DNA from: Ilex aquifolium
Taxonomy: Eukaryota > Streptophyta > Magnoliopsida > Aquifoliales > Aquifoliaceae
Reading direction: 5' to 3'
Assembly (NCBI GenBank): GCA_951799425.1
Contig: OX637394.1
Span: 3,049,501-3,113,500, forward strand
DNA length: 64,000 nucleotides
Shown: in pieces, positions 21,419 to 34,906 of the stretch
How the letters are laid out: each line of letters starts with the position of its first letter
Position numbering within the stretch: the stretch's first letter is position 1
Made by a program: the position numbers and the translations under genes
The notes under the pieces: generated by a model
Told to the model about the DNA's origin: nothing
The model's input: only the letters and a program-made list of their open reading frames with translations
The model's database searches: none

Positions 21419-23191
21419 GAATCCAAAATAAAATGATCTTAATACAACCCAAGTTCATTGTCACCCCGAGGTTTGCCGCTAATAGTGATGACTCCTTCGA
21501 GAAATTACACCTTGAATGGAAATGCCAACGGTCCAATTCATCTGTAAAATAAAAGTCCTTCTCAAATAACAACCATTGAAGTGGCGACTTGACGTAGAGG
21601 TAAAGGTGGGCCTAAAAAGAGTAGAGGATGGAAAACATATGGCTGATAATAAGAAGGGTAAATTAAAGTTACACCTAGGATTAAAATTTAATTTTGAAAT
21701 GGTCGAAATGCTCAAAACTTTTTTATTTTCAAGGAGACCAAAATAAATTAGTGATCAAATTGAAATTCTAATACTTCGAAGTATTTTATAATGTTTCAAT
21801 GCATTTACACAATTGTTTAAGAATATTTCAAGATATTTTAACATACTTTGGCATATTTCAACAAATGTTTTGGAAAAATAATTTTTAATTTTTTTTTAAA
21901 TTTTTTTATTTTGTTTCTGAAACGGATCAAAATATTTCCGAAATACGTTAAAACATTTCCGTTTCCTAGGTGACCGAAACAATGCATCGATACAAAATTT
22001 CGTCCCTTGAGTTACACAACTTGTAGAATATTTTAAATTAAAAATAATATTCTTGGTCAGCTTTTGTGGGGATAAAAAGATAATGGAAGTTTCAAATTTG
22101 TAGTGTTTTTTTTGTGATGAGGAACCCTCGAAATTATAGTTTTATCGCCATCTATTTTTATTGGTATGTCATCAAAATATTAGTATTATATATTCATGAT
22201 CTTAATTTGCATGACAGTGAAATAAAAACAGTAAAATAAAATAAAAATATATTGCTTATCTATATTATATATCTTCTCAAAACATAGAAACGTTTTTTTG
22301 GGTTTTCTACTTTAGTTTAGTTTTTGATTATATACTCTTTTTTTTTTTCCAATTCGGTTGATAGGATTTTTTTGTTTGTTGTGTTGTGTAAAATATTTTC
22401 AACTCTTTATTATTTTTTTTTTTATACTTTTGAGATGAGAAAATTGTTTTCGGAACATTATCACTTTTAATTATCACATCACACATGATAGTTGCGTCCT
22501 ATCTAAAACGAGTATATGAATTAGATTAAGGTTGTAAAGATATTTCATGAAATAAAAGGGATGTTCCCGTGTTTATGCCTACTTGATGTCATTGTAATTT
22601 TACCGAACCGTGACATCTCGATGGACACAAAAGACTATGTACCAAATTTGTTTAACAAAGTGTGAACCGTAAACTTGAATATATCGGTTCAATTCTCATG
22701 AGTGACTCCTTATTTTGACTGATATCAATGGTTTGTGAAAGATTGTATATATTAGGGTTTACTCTGCAGGGTGGTTTGAGCATAACCATGTTTCAGATAG
22801 ATTTCTCGTCATTGAAAAAACAAATAAAAGAGTATAGAGTTTTCTCCCAATTAGGCAACAAAAAGATGGCCAATTTTTGGTTAATAAAAAACAAAAGTCG
22901 ATGTTTATGATTCACAAGACCAACACACGTAGAAGAAGTAGACTTGCAACTGATTAATTCATAATTTTTTATTCTTCTCTTGAAATTATTCAAAAAATAT
23001 TCGGACAGTATCATCTTACTCTTTCTCCATCAATCAAAATATAACAAATTGCAAACCAAACTAACTTGCTACAAAGAATAGAAGAGGAAAATACACATTG
23101 TTCCCCCCTTTTTTGTTTAATCTAATAATTGTTTCTTTCTACTATCTAAGGTGCTGTCACATTTGTAAGTGACAACTGCCTTGCTCTACTT

Positions 23192-23530
23192 TTAATTATT
23201 AGCAGCGAAACCAGATGGAACCATGAGACGTGGGTATGCACGAGAAGGAGAAGGTGGTGGTGGTGGCAGGGACGGAGGAGGAGAAGAGGTAGCAATAACA
23301 TGACCGGCAAAGTTCTTCTCATTGACGGGGTAGCAGTGGCCACCGCCATTCTTGGGGATATAGGTGCACCCATTTGATCCAGGAGTACCCGACAGTGATT
23401 GTAAAAGAAGATTTTTGTTTTTCATCCACTCTTTTTCTTCTTCATTTAGCAATCTACTAGCTTCATATGGTTTGATACTCAGAAGGAAAAGCATAGAAAC
23501 AATGGCAAAAACAAAACTTACAGGACTCAT
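23192..23530 (-). CDS. CTNIP/SCREW-like secreted peptide precursor, copy 3
   Basis: 112 residues from the ATG at 23530 (MSPVSFVFAI); the codon five residues upstream is TTG. Signal peptide about 1-25, EASRLLNEEEKEWMKNKNLL spacer and LQSLSG. The core is GSNGCTYIPKNGGGHCYPVN then EKNFAGHV; linker SSPPPSLPPPPPSPS; tail RAYPRLMVPSGFAANN. The tail is identical to copies 2 and 9, while the linker varies in length, so the core and tail look constrained and the linker does not. Confidence 0.76.
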   Translation of the reverse strand: MSPVSFVFAIVSMLFLLSIKPYEASRLLNEEEKEWMKNKNLLLQSLSGTPGSNGCTYIPKNGGGHCYPVNEKNFAGHVIATSSPPPSLPPPPPSPSRAYPRLMVPSGFAANN

Positions 23531-23611
23531 GATTTTGTTGGGCAAAAGCAGGAAAAAAGTACTTAAAAAACAATGGTGAGTAGTGAGTGAATAAAGGGCA
23601 ATGAAAGGTTA

Positions 23612-23619
23612 TATTTATA
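23612..23619 (-). promoter_or_regulatory. TATA box, peptide copy 3
   Basis: TATAAATA on the minus strand, 82 bp upstream of the ATG at 23530. Confidence 0.7.
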
Positions 23620-23930
23620 GTTATACCCATCCAGTTATGATATTGTACAGGGTTTGAATTTGTAATATTTTTTGAAGTTGAGGGAAAGGGTTTTGACTGT
23701 TTACGTTATAAGATTGAAAAGGTCATAGTGGAAGAAACTGGGTTTTAATTAGAGTCTGAAAAGTGTTGGTTTGTTTACCATACACGGAAGGACATGTGAT
23801 TTCATGCATGCAATCTGGACACGGTTTATGTTTGCGACTGCTTATGTTAATGTTTTGAACCAAGAATTTAAAGTCACCAATAAAACATTTGTGGGCTGTC
23901 TTATTTGTCGGGTGAGGAGTCAACATCCTT

Positions 23931-26900
23931 TGTTTTTCTTTTTTAATATGAGTTAAGTTATATATTACTAGTTGTCTCCCATATATATTACTAGTTTTCT
24001 TTTTTAATATGAGTTAAGTCAACATCCTTTTTTTTCTTTTTTTTCTTTTTTAATTAAAATTTAAATAAATTATTATAGTTACAACTTAGAAGGTTAAAAT
24101 TTAAGTTATTATGGTTAAATAGTTAAATTTAATTGAGTTATTGTGATTAAAATGTTAAATTTAATTGAGTTATTGTTATTAAATAGTTAAATTTAATTGA
24201 GTTATTGTGATTAAAATGTTAAATTTTAAATGAGTTACTGTAGTTAAAAGATAAAAATATGAAATTATAATATAAATTTCGTCGGATCTAAATGATCTGG
24301 ATCGTTGTTGAATTTTTTTTAAGTAAGAAACTTAAACACCTCAAGCAGGAGACACTATTTTATTATTATATATATCACTTAGGTCACCAATTTAATTTCA
24401 AATGATGGTCAAAATAACAGTGTTGTTGTTTTATATAAAACCATTTAACATAGTTTAATTTTGTGATAACGTGACAACCACAATCATTTTTCATCCAGAA
24501 TCTAGTATTGATTGGATAGTGAAACAAGGTGAAATTATTAACATTGTTGAGAAGACGATGTGAAAAAATTAATGATAGATAGATAAAATAAAATCCAGGC
24601 CAAACGATTCAATTAGGATCTTGTCCGAATTTTATTTATGCATATTAGTCTAGAATGGAATTGAGTGACGATGTGAGCAGTTTGGTTGAATTTAAGACAC
24701 AATTTGTTAAGTTTCAACTTAGTTAAGTTATATGAATCGGATCGACTTTCTAATTACATTCGGATATTTGCATTCACATAATCAAAGTTCACATCAAATA
24801 ATTTTGATTCAGATTGGTGGAAATTTAATCTGCATTTGAATCTTGTTGAAATATAAATAGTTAAATTACATCCTCTCTAAAAGTTTAAGTTTTTAGAGTA
24901 ATAAAATAGTATCAGAACAAAAGATTTTGTATTCAAATCTCGCTGCCACCATAATTAATAAAAGAGTTTCAACGTGCTAAGCTCAAAAATTAGCTTTAAA
25001 TTACACTCTCTCTAAACCGTTTGGTAAGAATGATGAAAAGTAGGAAGGATATACTTTCTATCCTTCAGGGAAGGAAAGTAGGAATGATACAATTTCCTTC
25101 CTTTGTGTTTGGTTAAATGGATGAAAAATAAAAATGATTAATTTTTTTTTTTGTGCCGGCCAAGATTAGGGGTGACAATCGAGTCGTGTCGTGTCAGATT
25201 CGTGTTGAGTCATTACGGGTTTGTGTCAAACATTAGTCAAACCTAACTCAACTCATTTAACTAATTGTGTCGTGTCGAGTTACGAGTTGACCTGTTTATT
25301 TTATAAATACATATTTTATCATTGTATTTTTATATGAAATTAATGTATATATAATATATGTATATATTAAGACAAATAAGATACATCTCAACATAAATAA
25401 TTAACTTTTCATCCACTTGCCTTCCGATTTTGGAGAGATTGATTTTGGTGAGTTGGAATGAAAGTTAATCTATCAACTTTTCTATCATTCCTACTTTCAT
25501 TCCTTACCAAAGATGATGTTTTATCTATCCCCCCCACTTTCCATCCTTCCAACTTTTCATCATTCCATTTTTCTATCGTACCAAACGGAGCATAAGAGTT
25601 TAAACTTTTGAAATAAATGGTTGTTTAAGAGAGTCGTTTACGAGATTAGACTAATTTTAACTTCTAACCTTGCTTCTATGGTGAAAACCGGTTTTCTACC
25701 TTTCCATGCTACTTTGACGTCTTGTTTGGTTTTTGTTTTTTTCCACCGACCTGCTTTCTGCTAAGAATTTAGTAACAGTCAATTCAGCGTTTGAAGTTTT
25801 GGTCGCAGCTGGTGTTTATGTATTGCTAAGGTCTTTACACGACATGATCAACACATATATCAAACTTCAATTCCGCGGAGAAGACTAAATAGTCAAAACA
25901 ACACAGTAGTACATAATGAGAGCGGTTTGAATGAAAAGGACATGATAATATGAATAGAAATATGAATAGAAATACGATGACTGTCGAAACATTCAAAAAT
26001 TTCATTTATCATGCTAGACTGATATACCAATTAAACAAGTTCAATTCCAAATTTTAATGGTCCTTTCCGGGGCGGAGTCAGGAATTCTTTATAGCGGAGA
26101 ACATCATTAAGAATTATGAGATGATCATCATCAATACTCTTACGCTTTACAAATAAATCATTAGTATGCTTGTGAACGATAAGATTTGGATATAATTTAA
26201 ATTGATTCGAATCCGATTTCAAAACTTAATTCGTATTCGATCTGACTTTTTTACAAACTTAATTTTTACACTTCACATCGGATCATTTAAAAAGAAAAAT
26301 CAATCTTATTCAAATAATTAAACTGGATGTGAATTTTAATAAATTATATTTCAATTTCAATATAATATCATTAAATAATTATTCAATTTTAATTACTATA
26401 TATCTGTAGAAATGTATGTATGCAATGATATCACATCACGATGGAATCCAATTTTCCTATATCTATATCTGTCAAAATTTGTGTCTAATTTTTTTTGGCT
26501 AACTTTTTAATGGGGGTAATTCCTAAATAATTTTAAAATTTTACTAAAGCCCATAAGCTTTTAAAATTAGAGTAGGGGCAAGTACCCCCACTGCCCCCAA
26601 CCCTAAATCTACCACTGGGTCATTTCAGTGGAGTGCCCATCGTGTCGGGGCGGTATACGTATTTGAATGACTGTCTTCATGGTCCTTAATTGGACCAGTC
26701 CATAGGACCCCGAGGACCAAACACATTTCTCATGATACTATCCATCGGGCTTTTGGGTTTTCCAGGGATTATCACGTGATGGGTCAGGCTAGCCCAAAGG
26801 CTGAGCTTATTGACATAACAAGACAGTTCATGTGCCACGTTAAGTTGCACACAGTTGACCACGCTGCCCATGCGCCTCTTACATTCTAAAGTTTTGACCT
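23931..26900. other. AT-rich intergenic DNA with short repeats
   Basis: No gene. At 24050-24240 a degenerate tandem array (ttaaatttaattgagttatt, about 30 bp) repeats several times and recurs at the right window end (63850-64000). A repeat bounded by ggggcggagtcaggaattc (about 26070) and aaatctaccactggg (about 26617) has the form of a common plant non-autonomous DNA element. About 26700-26820 recurs at 62110-62230. Confidence 0.45.
25012..25596. mobile_element. MITE-like element with a nested repeat
   Basis: The ends are inverted: cc-GTTTGGTA-agaatgATGAAAAG at the left, and GTTTGGTA-cgat...ATGATGAAAAG when the right end is read in reverse complement. The middle (about 25167-25420) carries a 'ggggtgacaatcgagtcgtg' repeat rich in gtgtcgtgtc, apparently a second insertion related to the element at 41818-42519. 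Confidence 0.6.
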
Positions 26901-27648
26901 TGTTGCGGTTCCTAGGATGGAATTTTAAAAATAAAATAGAAATGAATAAAAAATTTAGAAATTTAATTCAAAAAATAATGAAATAATAGTTGAAATACAC
27001 CGAAACATATTAAAATATTTTGAACATTGATGAATAAATTTCAAAATATCTTAAAACACCTCAAAATATTTCAACACACCGCAAAACACTAATAGTTCAA
27101 TTCAATATTAGTTTCGATTTCCTAAAAAACAAAAACGTTTTAGCCGTTTCGACGTCTCATAAAATTACTTGTTCTTTGTAGTTAGATATAATTTTTACTT
27201 TCAGGTTTTCATACACATCCTCGAATGAGTGACCATAGTACGAATCAATATAATAATCTTATTTGATATTTTTCGATGCTTATGAATTACCTTCTTGGAG
27301 ACAAAATCAAATTTTTTTTCTCTCATTTGGCATTTGCTAAAAATTTCCGTGTGTAAGAACACACCGAGAGAAAAGGAGAAGCAACAATAACAAGCAAACA
27401 CTTAACACCATTCACTTCAACTTTCAGTTATAAAAAACTACAAATTACAAACGGAACACCCTCTTATTCTCTCTTGGTCGATCACTCTACTAGATATTCA
27501 ATACACCCACATTAAGTATATAAAGTATAGAAAACAAAAAACAAAAAAAACACTTTGGTATACTGTTATTTTTATTTAAGTCACCACATCACATTTGCAG
27601 TTCTGATTTTTGAATTATTGTCATGCAATTAATGGTCATTGACAGCCT

Positions 27649-27981
27649 TTATTTCCGATTAATAGCCACACCAACTGGAGCCGCAAGTTTTGGGTATGCT
27701 CGCGGAGGAGGAGGTGGTCGCAGTGGAGAAGGAGGAGACGTGACGTGACGTGCAAAATTCTTCTGGTTCTTGCAAGGAGGCCCGGGAGGTGAGGGGATGT
27801 AGGTGCACGGATTTGGTCCAGAATTTGTCTGCAGAGATTGGAACACAATTTTTTTGTTGTTCAACCAGTCTTTTTCTTCTCCATCTAGCACTCTGCAGGC
27901 TTCATATGGTTTGATACTTATAAGGAAAACGACTGCTATAAAGGCTAAAACAAAGCTTAGAGCTCTCATCTTGTTGGACAT
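27649..27981 (-). CDS. CTNIP/SCREW-like secreted peptide precursor, copy 4
   Basis: 110 residues from the ATG at 27981 (MSNKMRALSFVL); a second in-frame ATG at 27969 matches the start used in copies 1, 5 and 7, and either could be used. The open frame extends to 28065, but that part lies at or beyond the TATA box. Signal peptide, then EACRVLDGEEKDWLNNKKIV and FQSL. The core is GPNPCTYIPSPPGPPCKNQK then NFARHV; linker SPPSPLRPPPPP; tail RAYPKLAAPVGVAINRK. The spacing between the second Cys and KNFA is one residue shorter than in copies 5-7. It has an extra Cys (EACR) near the signal cleavage site. Confidence 0.72.
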   Translation of the reverse strand: MSNKMRALSFVLAFIAVVFLISIKPYEACRVLDGEEKDWLNNKKIVFQSLQTNSGPNPCTYIPSPPGPPCKNQKNFARHVTSPPSPLRPPPPPRAYPKLAAPVGVAINRK

Positions 27982-28034
27982 GCAAAGATTAATGCATAAA
28001 ACTATGGTGAATAACAAATGCAAGTAGATTGTCA

Positions 28035-28042
28035 TATTTATA
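28035..28042 (-). promoter_or_regulatory. TATA box, peptide copy 4
   Basis: TATAAATA on the minus strand, 54 bp before the ATG at 27981 and 66 bp before the ATG at 27969. Confidence 0.7.
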
Positions 28043-28099
28043 CTCATCAAGTCATCAACTTTCATGACTTGATAATTTTTTTTTCAATTTTTCGGCTTG

Positions 28100-31000
28100 A
28101 TGGAAGGGTTTGGATTATTGACTTCTGGTTGGTTTGCAGAGAAACTTGAAATTTGAATGGGTCAGAATTGAAAAAACTAGGTATACCTTGAATACCAAAA
28201 GCTTTCAAGAATCATGCATATTTTTGACCCCCTTATATACGTTTATTCAATGAAGACGAAGCTAGCATGCAATCTAGGCACATGAAAAATATCAAAACTG
28301 TTTGAAACATGCAACTCCCTTTGAGTTAGGCCATGAGAGATTTATTTTTTATAAATTCTCTAGTCTCAGTGTGAATGACTTGCAGATGTGGCTCAACAAT
28401 ATTTAGGGCCTAAAGCAATGACGACAATGAGACTTTTTTATTTTCTTAATAATAATTTAATTTTTCAATTTATTTTTACTTTTTTGATGAGATTCGAAAT
28501 TGCTAATTATTTTTTTTATTCAAATTTTGCTAGTATATTTTTTGATTAATAATATGACTTTTGATCATAAATATTTATAGGAGTAAAATTAATTTCTTCA
28601 TTATTATTTTTATGTTTTTTTTATTTCTTTTATATGTTCTTTATCAAAATTGTGGTATTAGAGGATTGACTTTATTATAAATGAATTCATTGTTATCTTT
28701 CTTTTAGATTATTTTACTATCTCTGAATTTGACTTATTTATCTATGCAACTTTCACCTAAATTTTTGTTATATGTTACGAATAAGAACTTTATCAAATTT
28801 TTTTTTTAATGAGAATGAATGATTTAATTGGTGTTTTGCATTCAAATGAGAAAAAAACACAAGATTAAGAGAAGTAGAAATGTTTTTGGTTTGATTTGAT
28901 TTTTTTTTTTTTTGGGACTAAAGAGGGATGTTTATTATACTTCTTTCGGTTGGAGAAAGAGATGAATTTTGTCAGCACTTTTTATTTGTTAGTATTTTTT
29001 TGTCCTTTAATAAATGTGATTGTGTGAGATAGTATGGGCTTTTAGGCCCAAATTCTTATTTTTTTTTGTTGGTTTACTCTTTTAAAAATTATTTTGTTAG
29101 GCTATATTGTAGTAAATTTTATTTTTTTAACTTGTATTACATTATTGATTTTTAAATTTGGGGCCTTTTTCATATATAGGGCCTAAAGCCTACGCTTTTA
29201 TTTTTATACTATAGGGCCGGCCCTGATGACTCGTATTTGACTTTAATGGAGAGAGAATTAGTCAAAGTGCGCATAAGTTGACCCAAAACCCTTGACCGTT
29301 ATACAAAAAAAACCGAAAAGTGTTCCGCTTGATGTCCCATAAGCTTCGTTTGTACAATAATATAATCTAGACAAAATCAACTAACTTGATCGACTATTGT
29401 GATCAGATTGACAATAAATCAAGGCAACATAGTAAAGTGACTAATCTAGACATTATAAAATAAAAGGTATGAGAGGTACCACACACCGAATAGTGTATAG
29501 TGTGCCCCAGACAAGGACTTGTGGTCAAGAGGTTGTAGATTTATTGACTCAGATTCAAAAGTCGAGGCTGTTTGGTAAAAAAAATATGTAGGAGCGTGAC
29601 AAGATGGGTTTAGAAAAAATAGTTTAAAGGACCCACAAATTTCATATTTTGATAGAAAATTCAATCCCGGATTTCCAAATCCGGCCCACAGCTGACCCGA
29701 ATATTAAACATATGATCATGGATTTTGTCAAACCTAGGAGGAGGTGAGTTTGAGAATATGGGTTAAGGGGTTAAAGATACAAAAGACAATTGTACTTCCT
29801 TAACATAGGTATAAATTGGATTGATCAAGGGTAAAATAGTTATTTACATGATAAATAGTTATTAATAATTATGATATATTCGTGAATCCTACATATGTAT
29901 GTATTACATACCAAACATGGGTATGAACCGAATTTAATGTTGAATCTTATCTTGGTAAAGAGAGGTTTGAATTTGTAAGAGTTTGGAAAAACCAATCCAA
30001 ACCCTCCTAAAAAATCCATCCAAACAAACCCCTAAAACTTGGATTTAAGGGAGTAGAAGTGATCAAATTCATGATCTTTGTTTTAAATAAATAATAATGT
30101 TACATCTCTTTCAATTAACTTAAGTTTTTAGAACATATAATAATAAAAATAAAATAAAATAAATGGTAATTCGACATAATATGAAAATATTAGTCTGGAG
30201 TTTTAAATTCAAATCGCACCAGACTTCCTCTCATACTACACAATACAAACACTTCACGAGCAATCCAAGAAAGACCGTACGTGAAGCGATGTATTAGATA
30301 AATAACTTATGTAAAATAATTGATTTATCTCTCATGAATATTCTATTTTTGGTGTAAATGACATATATTTGATCGGACTAGTGCGCTTAGGCTAACCTAG
30401 ATATCGCTGACCGTTAAACTAAAAATATATCTTAAAATGAGCGGGACTTAGTCTTTCGTTACCTAGTAGTCCTTGTATAGTTTTTTTTCTTTGTATTTGC
30501 CCTTTAATTTCAAGGTCATAAGTTTTGATCGAAGAGCTTATGTTTGCCAAAGAAGAAGGAATGGAATTCAATTTTGCGGATATTGACTGCTAACCACTTT
30601 GACACGTATATTATTTAGCTTCTTTTTTTTTTTTGGGTATATTATTTAGCTCAGTCCTTGATTTTTGTATGTCCTTGTAAGATGCACGATATATATATTT
30701 TATTATTATTTTTTATTTATTTCATTTCCTCTCAATTAAATTATTAAATGGTAAAAATAATTTTATACAAATAAATTTTAAAAAATAGTGGGTAGTTAAT
30801 AGAGTTGAGGGATGGTTACAAAAACCACGTGATAGAATGTGATTAGAGAATGGTTTAGTAAGGTAATTAAAAAAATTAAAATTCTAAAAAATTAGGAAGG
30901 TTTCTCAAGTCTTCTCCTTCTAATTTATTTGTTTTATATAAATAGATAGATATGTATGACCAAGTCTTGATTAAATTAGGAAGATACATTGATACGAAGA

Positions 31001-32200
31001 GATATTCGTAGAATAGTTTTGATTAAATTCTTGACACAAATTTGAGATGATATGAGCGTTTTAATATAAATAATAAATGGTTCACATCAATTTTATACAT
31101 GTATATATTGAATTAGACACAATATACACATGCTTAATTAGTGCGGTATAACTAAAAAATTGGCTTGCTGCCACATAGCTCAACTGTTTCATAATTCAGA
31201 TGATATGTGGCGTGTTCAATTTGATTGATGATTCCGTTATTTATGTTTCTTATCATCCAATGTCTTTGGTATTTGATCATTCGTATTTTTTTACGGTTGA
31301 ACATATTATTTCTTTCCTGTCATATTATATATTTTCCCACTTTTAATATTTTTCAGGATGATTTAAAAGAAAAAGATCAAAGTTGATATTTGAGGAATCG
31401 AAGATGGACAAATTTTGTTAAAATTAAAATTGTAAATTTTTTTGGTCTAATTTTTATTAAGGTAATTAGAGATCTGACCCTGTATTTTGAGATATTTATG
31501 GCCCTGTAATCAAAAAATAAATGGTAATTTGTAATTTATACTCTTAAATATGTAAGTCATTTTTTTTTGGCTGCTAAAGTTTTTATTTAAACCATTATAT
31601 TTTTAAAGTTTTAATTAAATTTTAATCTGATTCTTCCATCTATATTTATTAATTTATTCTAGCAGAACACGTCATAAAATTTGCCCATAAGAATATATTT
31701 ATTCGAAAAAAATATTTCTCTCTAGAAACGTCAACATTTCTCTCTCTGTCTCATAGTACATATCAAATTATGACTGTATATATTTTTTTGTTTTTGGGTT
31801 AGGGTTTACCTTATTTTCTTAAAATTAGATAAAATAAAATAAGGTTATTTTGCCTACACGTAAAATATTTTTCACTAAACAAATATACCTTTTTACTCAA
31901 ATAATGTTTAGCTGATGGAAGGCTATTCCGTCGTGTTAAATTTTAGGATTTTGATTTAAACACTAAATTGAAAAGTAATTAAAATTTTAAAGATTTTATT
32001 GTTATAATTGAAACTTAAAGAATCAAAGGTGCATATTTTAAGGGTGAAATTGTAATTTAAACCCATATTTTATTTCCATCCTATATATATCACTCAAAAA
32101 AATTATACTAAAAAGAAAAGAAAAGAAAAAAATTTCATCAAGATTTTAATTTTCAAGAAAATAGATCATTTTCAAGCATTAGTTGAAACAAGAAAAGCAG
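28100..32200. other. Gene-free part of block D1
   Basis: AT-rich DNA with no gene. At about 28395-29230 lies a repeat that begins near tatttagggcctaaagc and ends tatagggccggccctga; it recurs in D2 at 40690-41525 and looks like an old non-autonomous DNA element. The rest is shared with 41530-44270 at lower similarity. Confidence 0.5.
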
Positions 32201-32207
32201 AAACGAA

Positions 32208-32600
32208 GTGAGTGTAGACCAAATCGTCTCCTCCTCCAAGAGGATGGATGCAGAGAATACTCTATTTCACATAAAAAATAATGTGAAACGTTCTTTTCTT
32301 CGTAACCATTGTGATGTTAATGGCCATCTGACTTCTCGTTCGTTCCTAATGTTTCTTCGTTTTTTCTTCTATTTGTTTTTCGCAAAAATTAAAGTTTTTT
32401 CATCTTCCTTCAGTCGAATTCTTGATCGTTACCGAGATAAATATATTTTTCCTGTGGTCAATTATGTGAATGAAATAGAGAAGATCAACATAATGGTGGG
32501 GCACAAAACGACGTTGAAGTCAATGAAGGAAATGGTCCACCGATGCACATTGTACTCTTCTGTTAGTATGCATGTTTGTTGGGGTGTATCCGAGACTTAG
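32208..32600 (+). repeat. Repeated open-frame sequence 'MDAENTLFH', copy in D1
   Basis: An open frame reading SSSKRMDAENTLFHIKNNVK then RSFLRNHCDVNGHLTSRSFL. Related sequence occurs at 44273-44415 and 60000-60400. No recognised domain. It could be a remnant exon of an unknown gene carried along in the duplications. Only the first 50 or so residues are comparable in all three copies. Confidence 0.4.
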
Positions 32601-33523
32601 GTAGTGTTTGGAATGACTTATTAAATTCAAAAGTTATTTTTTTTAATAAGTATTTATCAAAAGTATTTTATAAGTAAAACACTTGCATTAAATAAATATT
32701 GTTTAGATGTCTAAAATAAAAAATACTTAAATCAAAGTAGTTTATAAAAAAGTGCATTTATTGCCAAGGCTCGCTCGCCGAAACACAGCCGCGAAACCCA
32801 GAAAAATTACAGATATGACATATTCCTAAAATTATCCGGTGAATCGAACATAATAATAGTAATATATTATTGTTGATGAAAATGACATCCGAAGGCTTAT
32901 AAAAAAGCTTATTGGGACATCTCCTTCAAACCCTTTAAACCTGAGATCTAAGAATTTCAGAGTCAGTAATTCAAGAACAACAAGAAGAATTTTTTGATAA
33001 ACCTGTTGTTACCGAGATCAAGCTCGAACAATAGCATGAGGTTCTTGTACTTTCTCAGCACGGTGCCACAAAACCTGTTTGATTGATGTTAAACAACGCA
33101 AGATTTGTGAGTTACCCAAGTTCTTCCAGGAGGTAATCGACGATATTACCGCGGTTGAGGTCAATGCCGGTGCCTGGAAGGAGTGGTTGTCGAGCGCCGG
33201 AGCACAGAAGTCTCCATACCTTGTCGATGATAGTCAGAGAGATGGAAGAACACCAATGAGAGCTGGAGACTTCTTCGACAGAGATGATCAGGCGCGACAA
33301 ATTGAAGTAAAAAGTAATTAGGATGGAAGTGTTTTTGTGGAAGTAAAAGTCTATTTTTTTAACTTTTACTTATTAACTTAATTAATTGATAAAATTATTT
33401 TTAACTTTTTAAAAGTGTTTTAAATAAGTAAATCCAAACACCACTTCTTCTTTTTTTTGTTAAAGTGCTTATAATAAGTAAAAGCCACAAAAACACTTTT
33501 ATTTAAGTCATGTCAAACACTCT
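32601..33523. mobile_element. Terminal-inverted-repeat element carrying unrelated GC-richer DNA
   Basis: The ends are inverted: AGTGTTTGGAATGACTTATT at the left, and AGTGTTTGACATGACTTAAA when the right end is read in reverse complement; both continue into tttttaataag-like sequence. The flanks share CTTA. The homologous position in the copy at about 60395 lacks it. The inner part, about 32760-33320, is GC-richer and open on both strands (80 codons + at 33079-33321; 62 codons - at 33112-33300); no product is recognised. It may be a Pack-type element that captured a gene fragment. Confidence 0.6.
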
Positions 33524-34900
33524 CTTATTGTTTTGAAGGTTGAAGCATGAAAGATGATATTCCTTTTTCAATTGATTATGCAAAAATTTTAAGCTTTGTT
33601 GTATTACATGTTGTGGAACCAACGGCTAATGTTGAAAAATATTTTCCCAACACCCTAATTTAATATATCTTTCAACCATTTTACATTAATAACTCTCTAA
33701 ATTTTTCTACAAGATTTTGTTAGAATATTGTACACAAGAATCAATTTGAAAATGAACAAACTCTAGAAAATGGGCCAACTTTGTACATGTGTAATATAGA
33801 TTTTTCTAAGGCCCAACAACTCTTAGACTTATAACATTATTGGACTAAGTTGAAGTTTATAATCCAACATAAAGTTCATCTTTCTCTCATTCTTCTTGTA
33901 AAAATTAATTAAGTAAACGGATCTCAAAAGTAAATTATTTACGGGAAAATGAGTTAAATAATTATAATATAAGTCACATTTCGTATTGAAATAAAAAAAA
34001 TTATATTAAAGATTTAAAGTGTCTGAATTATATAATATATGAAAAAAAAATGTGTCACTTGTATTTGTAAAGAAGGTGACAAGTGTCATGTGATGGAATG
34101 TTAAAAAAAAGAGGTGGCTGCTCGTGATAGAACTAGAAGAAGAAAAAAAAAAAAGCAAAGAAAAAAGTAATTAGCTTCAGAGCTAGTTTCTTTTCATTTC
34201 CCACCGATAATTGGAAGAAAGTATGCTTTTATAAATCTTTGGAGCCCTACCAAGTTATTCCTGCGAGACTTTCGATACAGTAAAATGTGTATTTTTGATT
34301 TGCTTGTCTGTGTGACCGTGTTCTTATGACTGTTAATCTATAATTAAACTTTTCGATGAGAGCTAAACCCAAGTCAATCTGTAGTTTTGTATCGATTTCA
34401 CATCAAGACTACAATCGTTCCTATTATTGTCAGCCCTAGTACTAGATCTTTATTGATTGAGCTTCTGATGGTGCTAAATTTAGGGTTCTTTAAAATGGGT
34501 GTTGTGACATTTTTGATTTCATTTAGGAAGAACCTTCTTGGAGACAATATCAATTTTTTTCTCATTTGGCAGTGCTAAAAATTGCTGTTGTTTTAGTAGC
34601 ACAAGTTTGTAAGAACATACCGAGAGACAAGGAGAAACAACAATAACAAGCAAACACTTGAACCATTTCACTTCAACCTTTTTTGTTCTTCAATTAAAAA
34701 AAATATTACAAATTAACAACATATGACCCTCTTATTCTCTCTTGATCAATCACATTACTAGATATATAGAATACACCCACATTAAGTATAAAGTATATAA
34801 AACAATAGAAACTTTGGTCTAGTTCTATTTTTTTTTTGAGTCATCACCACATTTGTGGTTCTTATTTCTGAATTATTCTCAGGCTATTAATGCTCGCTAA
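33524..34900. other. Gene-free segment upstream of peptide copy 5 terminator region
   Basis: AT-rich DNA shared in part with 60410-61060. It includes the phrase gttgaagcatgaaagatgat next to the site of the terminal-inverted-repeat element. Nothing coding is recognised. The block beginning near 34735 (ctctcttgatcaatcacatt) is the shared 3' flank of copies 5 and 7. Confidence 0.45.
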
Positions 34901-34906
34901 CAGCCT

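Larger units (their letters stand above)
20905..23930. repeat. Segmental duplication unit S2 (contains peptide copy 3)
   Basis: Second unit of the S1/S2 tandem duplication. Shared landmarks include the phrases caccccgaggtttgccgcta, gaagtggcgacttgacgtag and aatatattaggg-type upstream DNA, and the gene itself. Confidence 0.85.

Noticed and set aside
33079..33321. 80-codon plus-strand frame in the GC-richer insert as an independent gene.
   Set aside because: No recognised domain or promoter; it lies within a terminal-inverted-repeat element and is better described as possible captured sequence.
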